DNA from: an uncultured Prevotella sp.
Lineage (GTDB): Bacteria; Bacteroidota; Bacteroidia; Bacteroidales; Bacteroidaceae
DNA: 10,937 nt
Assembly (NCBI GenBank): GCA_947303825.1
Contig: CAMYZK010000048.1
Span: 1 to 10,937 of the forward strand
Direction: 5' to 3'
The notes under the pieces were generated by a model that had not been told where the DNA came from, did no database searches, and saw nothing but the letters and a program-made list of their open reading frames with translations. Shown one piece after another: positions 5,201-10,937 of the stretch. Numbering within the stretch: position 1 is the first letter of the stretch; every line of letters begins with the position of its first letter. The position numbers and the translations under genes are program-made.

Positions 5201-8200
5201 TGTCGGCCAGGCTCACCAGGCTTACCAGCGTTGGTGTTATCTTTATGTAGAAGGGAGCCTCGCCGGTGGGCATCTCCTCGTAGCCATCCTGCAGCAGGGC
5301 GGTGCGTGTCAGCCCGTCGGCAGTACGTATGGTGAGTCCGGGCACCTTGGAGTAGCACGATGCATCGAAGAGGTCGGTAGTGAAGATGCCGTCGATGGTG
5401 GGCTGATAGAGTGCCAACAGCCTGTCGGCCTCGTCGAAAGCCCAGTCGAAGTCTTCCTCGTTGAGCACAAAGTCCTTTATGCCGTCTTCCAACGTGGTGA
5501 AGTCATCGTCGGTCAATTGGTAGAGCTGCATAAGCAGGCTGCGCATCTTTGCCGATGCCTCTGCGCCATACTGCTCCAGTAGAGCTTCCATCTGGCTGAA
5601 GATGGTGTTCACCTCCTGGTCTATACGCTGTTTGTCTGCCTTCCAGCTGTTCAGGTCGCCAAGCAGGGTGTTCACCATGCGCTTGTCGGCAAGCGGCTGG
5701 CGGTGGCTCGTCACCTCCACATGAATGTTATGTGGCAGCGACGTGGTGTTGAAGATGTCCTTTGCCACCCAGCGGTTCTGTTCCTTGTCATAGACACATT
5801 CCAGCTTACGGTAGCGTTCGGACCCTGTGGTGAACACCCACAGCATGACCTGGCTCACCACGGTGGTGTCGTTCTCTGTAAGGTCTACGGTGAAGGTGAT
5901 GTCGGTAGGAACGCCTGGCAGGTTGGAGAAGTTGTACGACTTTGCCTGCGGCTGCATGGTCTCGTAGTCCCATACGAAGCGCTCGGTGAACATGTGTACA
6001 GGGTGATAGTTGAAGAACGACATCTCCACCGTCTTTGGCTTGACATGCCCCTGTTCGTAGACTACCATCACCTCGGCCGTTGTCACCGTCTGCCCTGTCT
6101 CAGGGTTGGTGATGAAGGCGTTGACAATGTGTGCCGAGTTGTTCATCAGCGGCTGTCCGTGCAGAGTGCATTGTGCCATCCAGTCACCACTGGGGCTTGC
6201 GGTGGCAGCTCCTAGGAGTATGCGCTGGTCATCGTATACCTCGATGGTTGAGCCCGGCGTGGCCTGTCCGCTGGCAATGAACTCCGGCGTGCTGGTTGTG
6301 AGTGGAGCCTGCATAGTGGCATCGTCGATGATGTAGGTGTCGGTGCTCAGATACTCAGTGTAGGTCTGTCCCTGGTATTTGAACGTCACCTTCATCATGA
6401 GCTTGGCATCGTCGGAGGCCTCTCGCGCCAACCAGCACTCACGCATCTGGCGGGCATAGTCACGTCCCAAGCTGATGCTGCGGCTGTTACCAAAGCTGTA
6501 GACAGTGTTTCCCACCATGGTCGAGCCGTCTACGTAGGCTGAATGCTCGGTGTTGGTCGCCAGGTCGCGAGTAGTGACAACCACGTCGTTCACCTCGGCG
6601 GCATACTCCTCACGGAAGGCCAGCTGGAGGCGCAGCGTCTGGTAGCTGCCCACCACGAGCTCGGTCTTACTCAGGCTAAGGTTGGTACGGCGGTTGTCTA
6701 TGAACCGCTGTATATTTGAGTTCACCGCAGGCACGGCATCCCACTTGACGAGCTGCCAGCGTGCATCGCTGACGCTGACGCTGCTCTTCACATAGTCATC
6801 GCCCTCAGTGAGCAGCCGTTGCACGTCGCCCAGCGTGAGCAGTGCTCCAAGCAGCGTGCCTAGGTTGCCCTCGCCGCCGGTGAGTCCCACGACGGTGTAG
6901 TTGCCTGCAGGCAGCGGCTCGGTAACGGCTACGAAGAGAGTATCCTGCTGCACGCCGCAGCGGTAGCGGTTTACCAGCTGTCCGCCGCTGTCGAAGAGCA
7001 GGACGTAGGTACCGCGAGTGGGGGTGTTTATCTCTATGCTGCCACGCTCAACAATGTTGAGGGCGAAGTGCAACGTGCTGTCGGCATGTTCTACAGTGGC
7101 AGTGGCAGTGGCTGGTGCCAACTCGCCATCGGGGTCGGTGGCAGTGAGCAACAGCTGCGTACCTACCGGCAGTGGCTGGCTGAGGCGCAACTCACGGTCG
7201 TTGACACGTGCCACACCTCCTATATCCTCACCTGTGGTGACGTTATGCAGGGCGAAGCGAAGCAAGGTACCATCGGGCAGTCCGGCAGTGGGAGATGGTG
7301 ACGTGTCGCCGTCGGCAGCCTCAGTATAAGTATAGTCCAGCTGAATCCACTGTCCACGGTTAGGAGCCATGTAGATGTTTAGCTCACCCTTAGGCCGAAC
7401 TTCCACGCGCTGCGTCTGCGTGGCATACTGTCCGCTGCGGTCGCACACGGTGATGTCATAGATGCCTTGCGGCAACCCTTCCAACTCGGTGAACTCAATA
7501 TAGTTGAACCAGTATCTTGGGTCTGCAACATTGGTGCTGGCATCTGGCACAGCACCGCTGTAGAGCTGACGCTGTCCTGTGGCAAGGGGCTGGGCGAAGC
7601 TTATGTTGTAAGAACCGCCTCGCAAGAAAGGTCTGACGTTCACCTGATAACGGCAGCGAGGCACCTCGACGAGTTTGTAGACGTGGGTGAGCATGCTGTC
7701 GGTAACGGTGATGCTCAGCGTGTCCTCCATCTTGTAGTATAGCCAGCGGCTAATGTTGTCAAGCCTGATAATGGCCTGCAGCTGCTGACCGTTTACCACG
7801 CCATGCACCGTCGGCCCATGCTCAATGAGGTTGCCCAGGGCATCGTTCCAGCTGACGTGTATGCTGGCATCCTGATAGTCGTAGGTGAAGCCGAGGCTCG
7901 TCACCAATCGCAGGTCATGGGGCCAGTGTATGGCGGTGGAGGTGAAACTGACGTTGGCTCCGTCGTCATCAACATAAACGTTCTGCTGCTGCGCCAGCAC
8001 AATGCCGCGTCCGTTTACCAGCTGCACGTCGTAGACAGTGTTCACCGGCAAAGAGCGGAAGGTGTATTCCTTGCGGCTGCCCACCACCATGCGGCGCACC
8101 TGTTGCGTCTTGGTGTTCACCAGCTCAAGGGTCATGTTGCGCAGCATGGGCAGCTCGTCATTGCTTATGTCAAAGCCGATGGTGAGCGGTGCAGCGTTCT

Positions 8201-9125
8201 GGTCGATAGGCAGTATGGTAAAGTCCTTCCATACGGGAGCCTTCTGATAGAGGGTTATGGCCTCGGCAGGCACGAAGACGGTCATGTCGGGGTTGGTAAA
8301 GCAGTCGGTGGCAGTCACCTCAGGCGGTGTGACTGCGAAACATGTAATGTTTTGCAGTGGCTTTTGGTTGAAGCCGTAGCCGTTGATGGTACGCATGGTG
8401 CTGGGCAGCAGCACGTCGGTCAGCGCATTGAGGGCAGCGTCAAACCACTCGCGGTAGCGCCAGCCGCCTATCTCGGTGAGCGTGGTGCGGCTCAGGTCCA
8501 CCACCTGCAAGTTGGGATAGATGCTGAGGTGCTCCATCATGCCAGCCGTCATGAACGTGCCGCTGACGATGATCTTCTGCACCAGATCGCGCTCGGTTTC
8601 GGGCACGGTGTTGCGGAAGGCGTCCCAGTCGCCCCGCTCAATATTGTCAACTATGAGCGTTCCGGCAGCGGCATCCCAGAAGTTGGGCTGCGGGTTGGGG
8701 TTGCCAATGTTGCCAGGGTCGTAGACAAAATGCTCCACGAGGGTGATGTCGTAGTCGGGCATGATAAAGTCGGCATGGTCGAAGTCGCCGTTACGGTCGT
8801 AGGTCATCTCTATCTCTACGGGGATGTTCTGCTGCTGGGTGAACTGCTCGGTGAACCGGTAATAGCTGCGGGCATCGCGACGGAAGCTGTTATAGTGGGG
8901 TCTCAGCCTAACCTTCGCACCGGCGGGGATGCTGATGGTCTCTGCCGTGTAGTAGACGTAATCACCGTTGTCATCGGTGAAAAGATAGTTGGTCTCGCCG
9001 TTGACCACCGAGTAGTACTCGATGATGCCGTCGGGATCGCTCTTCAGCGTGAGCTTGTATTTCTGTTGTGCAAGGAGTGCCGCGGTAGCGAGGCACGCCA
9101 TGCAGAGGCTGATGATTCTTCTCAT
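2223..9125 (-). CDS. Giant secreted multidomain protein (2300 aa) with BspA-type LRRs, Ig-like modules and T9SS-like C-terminal domain
   Basis: A complete exported protein. Residues 1-20 are a Sec signal peptide (MRRIISLCMACLATAALLAQ). A BspA-type leucine-rich segment lies at about 150-308 (NLQVVDLS, CFAVTPPEV, VFVPAEAITLYQKAPVWKDF). Beta-rich modules follow to about 1140, including a bacterial Ig-like unit near 948-985 (ATPGSTIEVYDD ... GDW). Residues 1142-1600 are mainly helical with a hydrophobic Gly/Ala-rich pair at about 1505-1545. A Gly/Asp linker (1619-1672) leads to a module starting DPSGYVYEAV (about 1676) with WLPVPPPQ at 1761-1768, which I recall from large surface proteins of other phyla. 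A chitobiase C-terminal-like domain is at about 1990-2078 (IIYTLDGSCLC ... VTVRCMAVAEG). The end, YYDLQGR ... KGIYLHNGHKIVVK, fits a T9SS sorting domain. ATG 9125 lies 24 bp after the upstream gene. No enzyme motif is seen; a binding or adhesive role is inference. Confidence 0.9.
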   Translation of the reverse strand: MRRIISLCMACLATAALLAQQKYKLTLKSDPDGIIEYYSVVNGETNYLFTDDNGDYVYYTAETISIPAGAKVRLRPHYNSFRRDARSYYRFTEQFTQQQNIPVEIEMTYDRNGDFDHADFIMPDYDITLVEHFVYDPGNIGNPNPQPNFWDAAAGTLIVDNIERGDWDAFRNTVPETERDLVQKIIVSGTFMTAGMMEHLSIYPNLQVVDLSRTTLTEIGGWRYREWFDAALNALTDVLLPSTMRTINGYGFNQKPLQNITCFAVTPPEVTATDCFTNPDMTVFVPAEAITLYQKAPVWKDFTILPIDQNAAPLTIGFDISNDELPMLRNMTLELVNTKTQQVRRMVVGSRKEYTFRSLPVNTVYDVQLVNGRGIVLAQQQNVYVDDDGANVSFTSTAIHWPHDLRLVTSLGFTYDYQDASIHVSWNDALGNLIEHGPTVHGVVNGQQLQAIIRLDNISRWLYYKMEDTLSITVTDSMLTHVYKLVEVPRCRYQVNVRPFLRGGSYNISFAQPLATGQRQLYSGAVPDASTNVADPRYWFNYIEFTELEGLPQGIYDITVCDRSGQYATQTQRVEVRPKGELNIYMAPNRGQWIQLDYTYTEAADGDTSPSPTAGLPDGTLLRFALHNVTTGEDIGGVARVNDRELRLSQPLPVGTQLLLTATDPDGELAPATATATVEHADSTLHFALNIVERGSIEINTPTRGTYVLLFDSGGQLVNRYRCGVQQDTLFVAVTEPLPAGNYTVVGLTGGEGNLGTLLGALLTLGDVQRLLTEGDDYVKSSVSVSDARWQLVKWDAVPAVNSNIQRFIDNRRTNLSLSKTELVVGSYQTLRLQLAFREEYAAEVNDVVVTTRDLATNTEHSAYVDGSTMVGNTVYSFGNSRSISLGRDYARQMRECWLAREASDDAKLMMKVTFKYQGQTYTEYLSTDTYIIDDATMQAPLTTSTPEFIASGQATPGSTIEVYDDQRILLGAATASPSGDWMAQCTLHGQPLMNNSAHIVNAFITNPETGQTVTTAEVMVVYEQGHVKPKTVEMSFFNYHPVHMFTERFVWDYETMQPQAKSYNFSNLPGVPTDITFTVDLTENDTTVVSQVMLWVFTTGSERYRKLECVYDKEQNRWVAKDIFNTTSLPHNIHVEVTSHRQPLADKRMVNTLLGDLNSWKADKQRIDQEVNTIFSQMEALLEQYGAEASAKMRSLLMQLYQLTDDDFTTLEDGIKDFVLNEEDFDWAFDEADRLLALYQPTIDGIFTTDLFDASCYSKVPGLTIRTADGLTRTALLQDGYEEMPTGEAPFYIKITPTLVSLVSLADNIVFTLNMSAIAGARAATAFRAGSGGDALSWFVSTIDYLGKKGDEFFAELSSFFSAVDQCIDRLTKVANEIEPSYQALNKSFWAYVRSAEGRENVVRLGIKFAKLKGLSGFRGSVKWALKKLENLKAGKWGGKLISVASLMRNIRDELKEMEELKRLYTMVPTECPREQDKADRLRDDIYSAARSTAMYYSSLITGDLASIGVTFGGLIAAPETGGISLGAVVAAMAAIAVNYWALLKHNEQTAAMVEGFRYKVKQLECKKRDLKPGDEVDGCWRDDGDNFNIDSGRAGANLFKRNKRTNKLWQFFEGLMGGDSDGDGSNCGPKPDPDGGNGDGDGSNGGGRGGRGGGGSRGGRNGGDFPGGSQPILDPSGYVYEAVASNRVQGATATIYYKEAYEDMYGDKRERIVVWNAEEYAQHNPLFTDENGEYAWDVPQGLWQVKFEKQGYQTTTTEWLPVPPPQLDINVPMSQFSQPVVMRARATEQGVSLTFDKWMKPATLTTDAITVTLNGNAVEGTLQLLDQTYSPDSVAYVRSLRFVPSTVGGAGGGFSLGQQLTLTVAPTAESYAGVTMAEAYTQTFDVERVVEAIVADSLVTFLYGQQKQITIDALPAEAASGKVLTITSMATDIATADVQSVTLGTDGKATFTINGKLLGTTALRLSIEQDDVEKYVMVGVKEKNDFICAEPKSSIATGSVVDFGTRLYLSSTTDGASIIYTLDGSCLCSDSGTLSVYDPVKGIVLNQDAYEVTVRCMAVAEGIEDSDEAVFVYYIRQNGQPQPQPVTITIQTADAGYCTFFDSAHDFLLPEGLTASVVSGVQNGRLVYQPITSGIIPQGTAVLIEATPRQAATFTLTSTTAVGVPAVGTNLLHGSDDDVWTTADGDNLFYKLCYGPSGTSLAQSFGWFWGEASGGAFIIGGRHKGWLAVPRAIGARAYLISGQGTGIQEKLDRESSKDKYYDLQGRIVRRSSTSEAAEPSATFKKGIYLHNGHKIVVK
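2279..2296 (-). repeat. 18-nt dispersed core, copy 2, inside the sorting-domain loop
   Basis: The minus strand reads GGCGGCAGAGCCGAGCG preceded by A, a 17/18 match to copies 1 and 3. It is translated as part of SEAAEPSA, in the loop between YYDLQGRIV and KKGIYLHNG of the 2300-residue protein. That loop is about 16 residues here and commonly shorter in such domains (from memory), so an in-frame repeat insertion is likely. Confidence 0.7.
3574..3590 (-). repeat. GC-rich hairpin in coding sequence, doubtful repeat relic
   Basis: CCCCCCAC G GTGGAGGG forms a stem with one C-A mismatch and encodes part of VPSTVGGAGGG at about residue 1845-1855 of the 2300-residue protein. It resembles the CCTCC/GGAGG hairpins at 9439-9455 and 9780-9798 but has no long identity with them. 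It may just be a Gly-rich loop. Confidence 0.25.
4110..4271 (-). other. Low-complexity Gly/Asp/Arg linker in the giant protein
   Basis: This stretch encodes about 54 residues dominated by Gly, with Asp-rich pieces (DSDGDGSN, DPDGGNGDGDG) followed by Gly/Arg pieces (GGGRGGRGGGGSRGGRNGG). It separates the helical central region from the DPSGYVYEAV module. The DxDxDG-like spacing could bind calcium, as in thrombospondin type 3 or dockerin loops, but the short motif alone does not prove this. Confidence 0.7.
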
Positions 9126-9149
9126 AGTCCTTATATATAATATGTGTGG

Positions 9150-10937
9150 CTACTTGATGATGACTTTCCGTCCGTTCTGAATGTAAAGGCCCTTTGGCAT
9201 TTGACCATTTGACCATTTGACCATTTTACTATTTGACCATTTTACCATTTTACTATTTGACAATTTTTCCATTTTACTATTTGACAATTTGCGGCCCTGC
9301 AGGTCGTAGAGCTGTTCGGTGTGTTGCCACCTTGTCGCAACAGTTGGGACGGCGGTGATGCCATTGCCAATACGCAGCTCGAAGCGGTTGGCAAAGGTGC
9401 CGGCCTGGGTGGTAAAGGTATAGGAGCCTGCCACCGCCCCCTCCCCTAAGGAGGGAAGAGCAAGCTGGGTGCAGGTGTTCTCTTCGTGGTCGATAAGGGT
9501 GACGGGAGTGTCAGCGGCAGAACCGCTGTCCATACTACCGCCGCGCACGCTGAGGGTCAGGGTGTAGGTGCCGCCCTCAGCGACGGTGAAGGCCAAGGGC
9601 ACAAGGCCATCGTCGAGCGGGCGCTCGTTGATGCTGTAGCTCACGCCGCCCTGGTGCGACCAGAGGGCGGTGGCCTCGGCGGGAGAACCGCCGAGCACAG
9701 TAGCCATGAAGGGGGCATCCTTGCCACGGTCGTAGCGCAGGGTGGCCTTCGGGTTTACAACAACACGGGTACGTGAACTCCCCTCCATTGGGGAGGGGTT
9801 GGGGGTGGGCTCTCCCTCCTCTGAAGAGGGGTTCTTTGCTAAGCAAAGCGGCAGAGCCGAGCGGGGGGTGGGTTGCAAAGTGATGTCATATACAACACGC
9901 TGGCTGCTCATGGCGGCACGGCGGGCACTGCGGGAGGTGGCGGCGTGGTGCACGTCGCGGTTGTCCTGCCTACCGTCCTTGCCAAAGGTGAGGGCCGCCA
10001 GCTCGTCGGTGCGCTGGATGAAGAAGGCCTCGTTAGGTCGCAGGATGTAGTCGTCGTCCAAGGGGCTGTAGGCCGTGAAACTGTTGTTGTACCTCACAAG
10101 GATGGGCGACTCCGTCTGCAGCTGCACGATGTCGTAGTAGCACAGCCAGGGGTTGGCCACGGCATTCCAGCCACGGTTGTGCTCGAACTCGCCGCGCCAG
10201 TCGGTGAGCGGCAACGTAACGTCATTATTGCCGAAGATGTAAGTGTTGGCACCCTCGCGGGCGTTGAAGTAGAAGTCGGGAGTGGGCTGATACTGCCACA
10301 CACCGTAGATGTCGCGCACGAAAGCGGGGTCGTAGCGGAAGCAATAGCCCTGTCCGGCACGCAGCGTGTCGGTCATTTCGACTGTCTTCCATGTGTGGGT
10401 ATAGTCGCCAGTGGCGCGGGCCTGACTGTCATAGCGGCGCACGGTGAAGGGAGCCTCGGGGTATTGGGCCGTGATGTCGGCACGGCAGATGTCGGCCGGC
10501 ACGGTGATGAAGATCCACGAGCTGGTCCAGCTGTGGGGCTGGAAGAGCATCTCCACACGGTCGGCTGTCATCTCTCCGTCAACGATGAGCGTAGGGCTGG
10601 TGGCCTGATACCACGGGCCGAGGTAGTGGGTGTGGCGGTAGGTGGCAGCGGTAAGCTGGCCATCGGCAGCCACATGAAGCTTGCCCCACTGATACCAGTT
10701 GGCAGCTTCGTTCCAGCTGACTAACACGTCGCGCTTACGGTCGGACAGGCTGTTGGTGGCATCAATGGTGCACGTATTGGGTACAACGAGCAGGCCTGGG
10801 TCATAGCCTCCCTCTATGGGTAGCACGTTCTCTGATGGGTACATATCTTGGAAGCGAGACTTCCAGGCAGCGAGCGTGACTTGCGGCACGTAGATCTTGG
10901 TGGTTCTCTCCCACGGACCTAATCCGGCAAAAGCCCC
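9150..10937 (-). CDS. Secreted BspA-like protein with T9SS-like C-terminal domain, N-terminus cut by window
   Basis: The frame is open to the right edge, so the GTG at 10889 is internal and about 595 C-terminal residues are visible. The first residues, ending WERTTKIYVPQVTLAAWKSR then FQDMYPSENVLPI, match the end of a BspA-type leucine-rich region. A beta-rich domain common in Prevotella surface proteins follows: GWNAVANPWLCYYDI (around 10170-10125), DDDYILRPNEAFFIQR (10062-10015), then a strand pair RVVYDITLQ and TRVVVNPKATLRYD. The end, LYDLQGRKL ... PKGLYIQNGRKVIIK, is a T9SS-like sorting domain. Three repeat-like insertions lie in frame: a palindromic element (9778-9875), a short hairpin (9437-9456) and an octamer array (9195-9290). 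It is the first visible gene of the operon, 24 bp upstream of the 2300-residue gene, which it resembles at both N-terminal and C-terminal domains. No enzyme motif seen. Confidence 0.85.
   Translation of the reverse strand, partial: GAFAGLGPWERTTKIYVPQVTLAAWKSRFQDMYPSENVLPIEGGYDPGLLVVPNTCTIDATNSLSDRKRDVLVSWNEAANWYQWGKLHVAADGQLTAATYRHTHYLGPWYQATSPTLIVDGEMTADRVEMLFQPHSWTSSWIFITVPADICRADITAQYPEAPFTVRRYDSQARATGDYTHTWKTVEMTDTLRAGQGYCFRYDPAFVRDIYGVWQYQPTPDFYFNAREGANTYIFGNNDVTLPLTDWRGEFEHNRGWNAVANPWLCYYDIVQLQTESPILVRYNNSFTAYSPLDDDYILRPNEAFFIQRTDELAALTFGKDGRQDNRDVHHAATSRSARRAAMSSQRVVYDITLQPTPRSALPLCLAKNPSSEEGEPTPNPSPMEGSSRTRVVVNPKATLRYDRGKDAPFMATVLGGSPAEATALWSHQGGVSYSINERPLDDGLVPLAFTVAEGGTYTLTLSVRGGSMDSGSAADTPVTLIDHEENTCTQLALPSLGEGAVAGSYTFTTQAGTFANRFELRIGNGITAVPTVATRWQHTEQLYDLQGRKLSNSKMEKLSNSKMVKWSNSKMVKWSNGQMPKGLYIQNGRKVIIK
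9195..9290 (-). repeat. Octamer array 3, twelve 8-bp units in frame in a sorting domain
   Basis: Twelve consecutive octamers, on the minus strand mostly AAATGGTC, AAATAGTA and AAATTGTC with single variants. Three octamers make 24 bp, so the translation is an 8-residue repeat (KLSNSKME, KLSNSKMV, KWSNSKMV, KWSNGQMP). The array lies between YDLQGR and KGLYIQNG of the C-terminal domain, ending about 40 bp before the stop. Twelve units keep the frame; any change not divisible by three would not. Confidence 0.95.
9437..9456 (-). repeat. Short CCCTCC/GGAGGG hairpin in coding sequence
   Basis: CCCTCC (9439-9444) and GGAGGG (9450-9455) pair around CCTAA. The translation is LALPSLGEGAVAG, between TCTQ and the strand SYTFTTQAG of the partial protein. 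It resembles one arm of the element at 9778-9875 and could be a truncated copy inserted in a loop. Confidence 0.45.
9778..9875 (-). repeat. Composite palindromic element inserted in frame in a coding gene
   Basis: About 95-98 bp built of consecutive hairpins: CCCCTCC/GGAGGGG (9780-9786 with 9792-9798), CCTC/GAGG (9818-9821 with 9826-9829), CTTTGCT-A-AGCAAAG (9834-9848) and CGGC-AGA-GCCG (9849-9859), flanked by G-rich strings GGGGGTGGG and GGGGGGTGGG. It encodes a Pro-, Ser- and Glu-rich piece (QPTPRSALPLCLAKN, then PSSEEGEPTPNPSPMEGS) that separates the strand RVVYDITL from TRVVVNP. From memory, GC-rich palindromes of this kind occur between genes in Bacteroidota; exact ends and family are not established. 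Confidence 0.75.
9846..9863 (+). repeat. 18-nt dispersed core, copy 3, inside the composite element
   Basis: The plus strand reads AAGCGGCAGAGCCGAGCG, identical to copy 1 (743-760, minus strand). It forms the right part of the palindromic element, directly after the CTTTGCT/AGCAAAG hairpin, and is read antisense by the host gene as RSALPL. Its orientation relative to the host gene is opposite to that of copy 2. Confidence 0.8.

Noticed and set aside
7803..9140. A 445-codon plus-strand open frame opposite the giant gene
   Set aside because: It is antisense to a clearly real coding sequence with signal peptide and recognisable domains; its translation is Val/Gly/His-rich with no family features, as expected from codon bias of the opposite strand.
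9195..9290. TTGACA-like strings in the octamers as sigma70 -35 boxes
   Set aside because: They are part of the tandem unit, there is no matching -10 pattern, and Bacteroidota use a different promoter consensus.
9873..10724. A 283-codon plus-strand open frame opposite the partial secreted protein
   Set aside because: Same reasons: biased antisense frame, no recognisable motif, and the minus-strand frame has clear domain signatures.
10889..10889. GTG at 10889 as the start of the right-hand gene
   Set aside because: The frame continues upstream to the window edge with LRR-like sequence, and the GTG start would give a secreted-type protein no signal peptide.

Overview
The window looks like a chromosomal segment of a Prevotella-like member of the Bacteroidota. 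This rests on one TTTG-N20-TAnnTTTG promoter of the type used by the Bacteroidota primary sigma factor, the absence of clear Shine-Dalgarno sites, two very large secreted proteins that end in a type IX secretion (T9SS)-like sorting domain (YDLQGR ... KG-Y-NG-K---K), BspA-type leucine-rich repeats, and a lipoprotein with a BACON-like fold pattern. Assignment to genus is inference.

Layout. Positions 2-304 (+) hold the 3' part of a VapC-like PIN-domain toxin whose start and antitoxin lie off the left edge. Convergent to it, 343-696 (-) encodes a small SLOG/DUF2493 (YspA-like) nucleotide-binding protein. A repeat-rich 357-bp spacer follows. Next is a small membrane-protein-like ORF (1054-1383, -) with a good promoter and a nine-base homopolymer in its 5' end. 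A second spacer (1384-1685) contains that promoter, an octamer array, a possible gene remnant and a perfect 17-bp terminator hairpin. Everything from 1686 to the right edge is one minus-strand, operon-like run: a partial secreted protein (9150-10937), a 2300-residue secreted protein (2223-9125) and a 164-residue lipoprotein (1686-2180), separated by 24 and 42 bp and closed by the terminator at 1640-1677. A plausible reading is a cell-surface cluster in which two exported T9SS-type proteins are made together with a surface lipoprotein. Substrate and partner are unknown.

The most unusual content is repetitive DNA, some of it inside coding sequence and in frame. Three arrays of 8-bp units (1451-1490, 2191-2222, 9195-9290) appear to be variants of one family near TTGACAAK. 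One of them, twelve octamers long (96 bp, 32 codons), sits in the loop of the C-terminal sorting domain of the 9150-10937 protein. A composite palindromic element of about 95 bp (9778-9875) lies in the same gene without breaking the frame. An 18-nt core of that element recurs in the 697-1053 spacer and in the sorting-domain loop of the 2300-residue protein. So both neighbouring T9SS-type proteins carry a repeat in the same C-terminal loop. Because an octamer is not a multiple of three, changes in array length could switch the sorting signal on or off. That is a hypothesis from sequence only.
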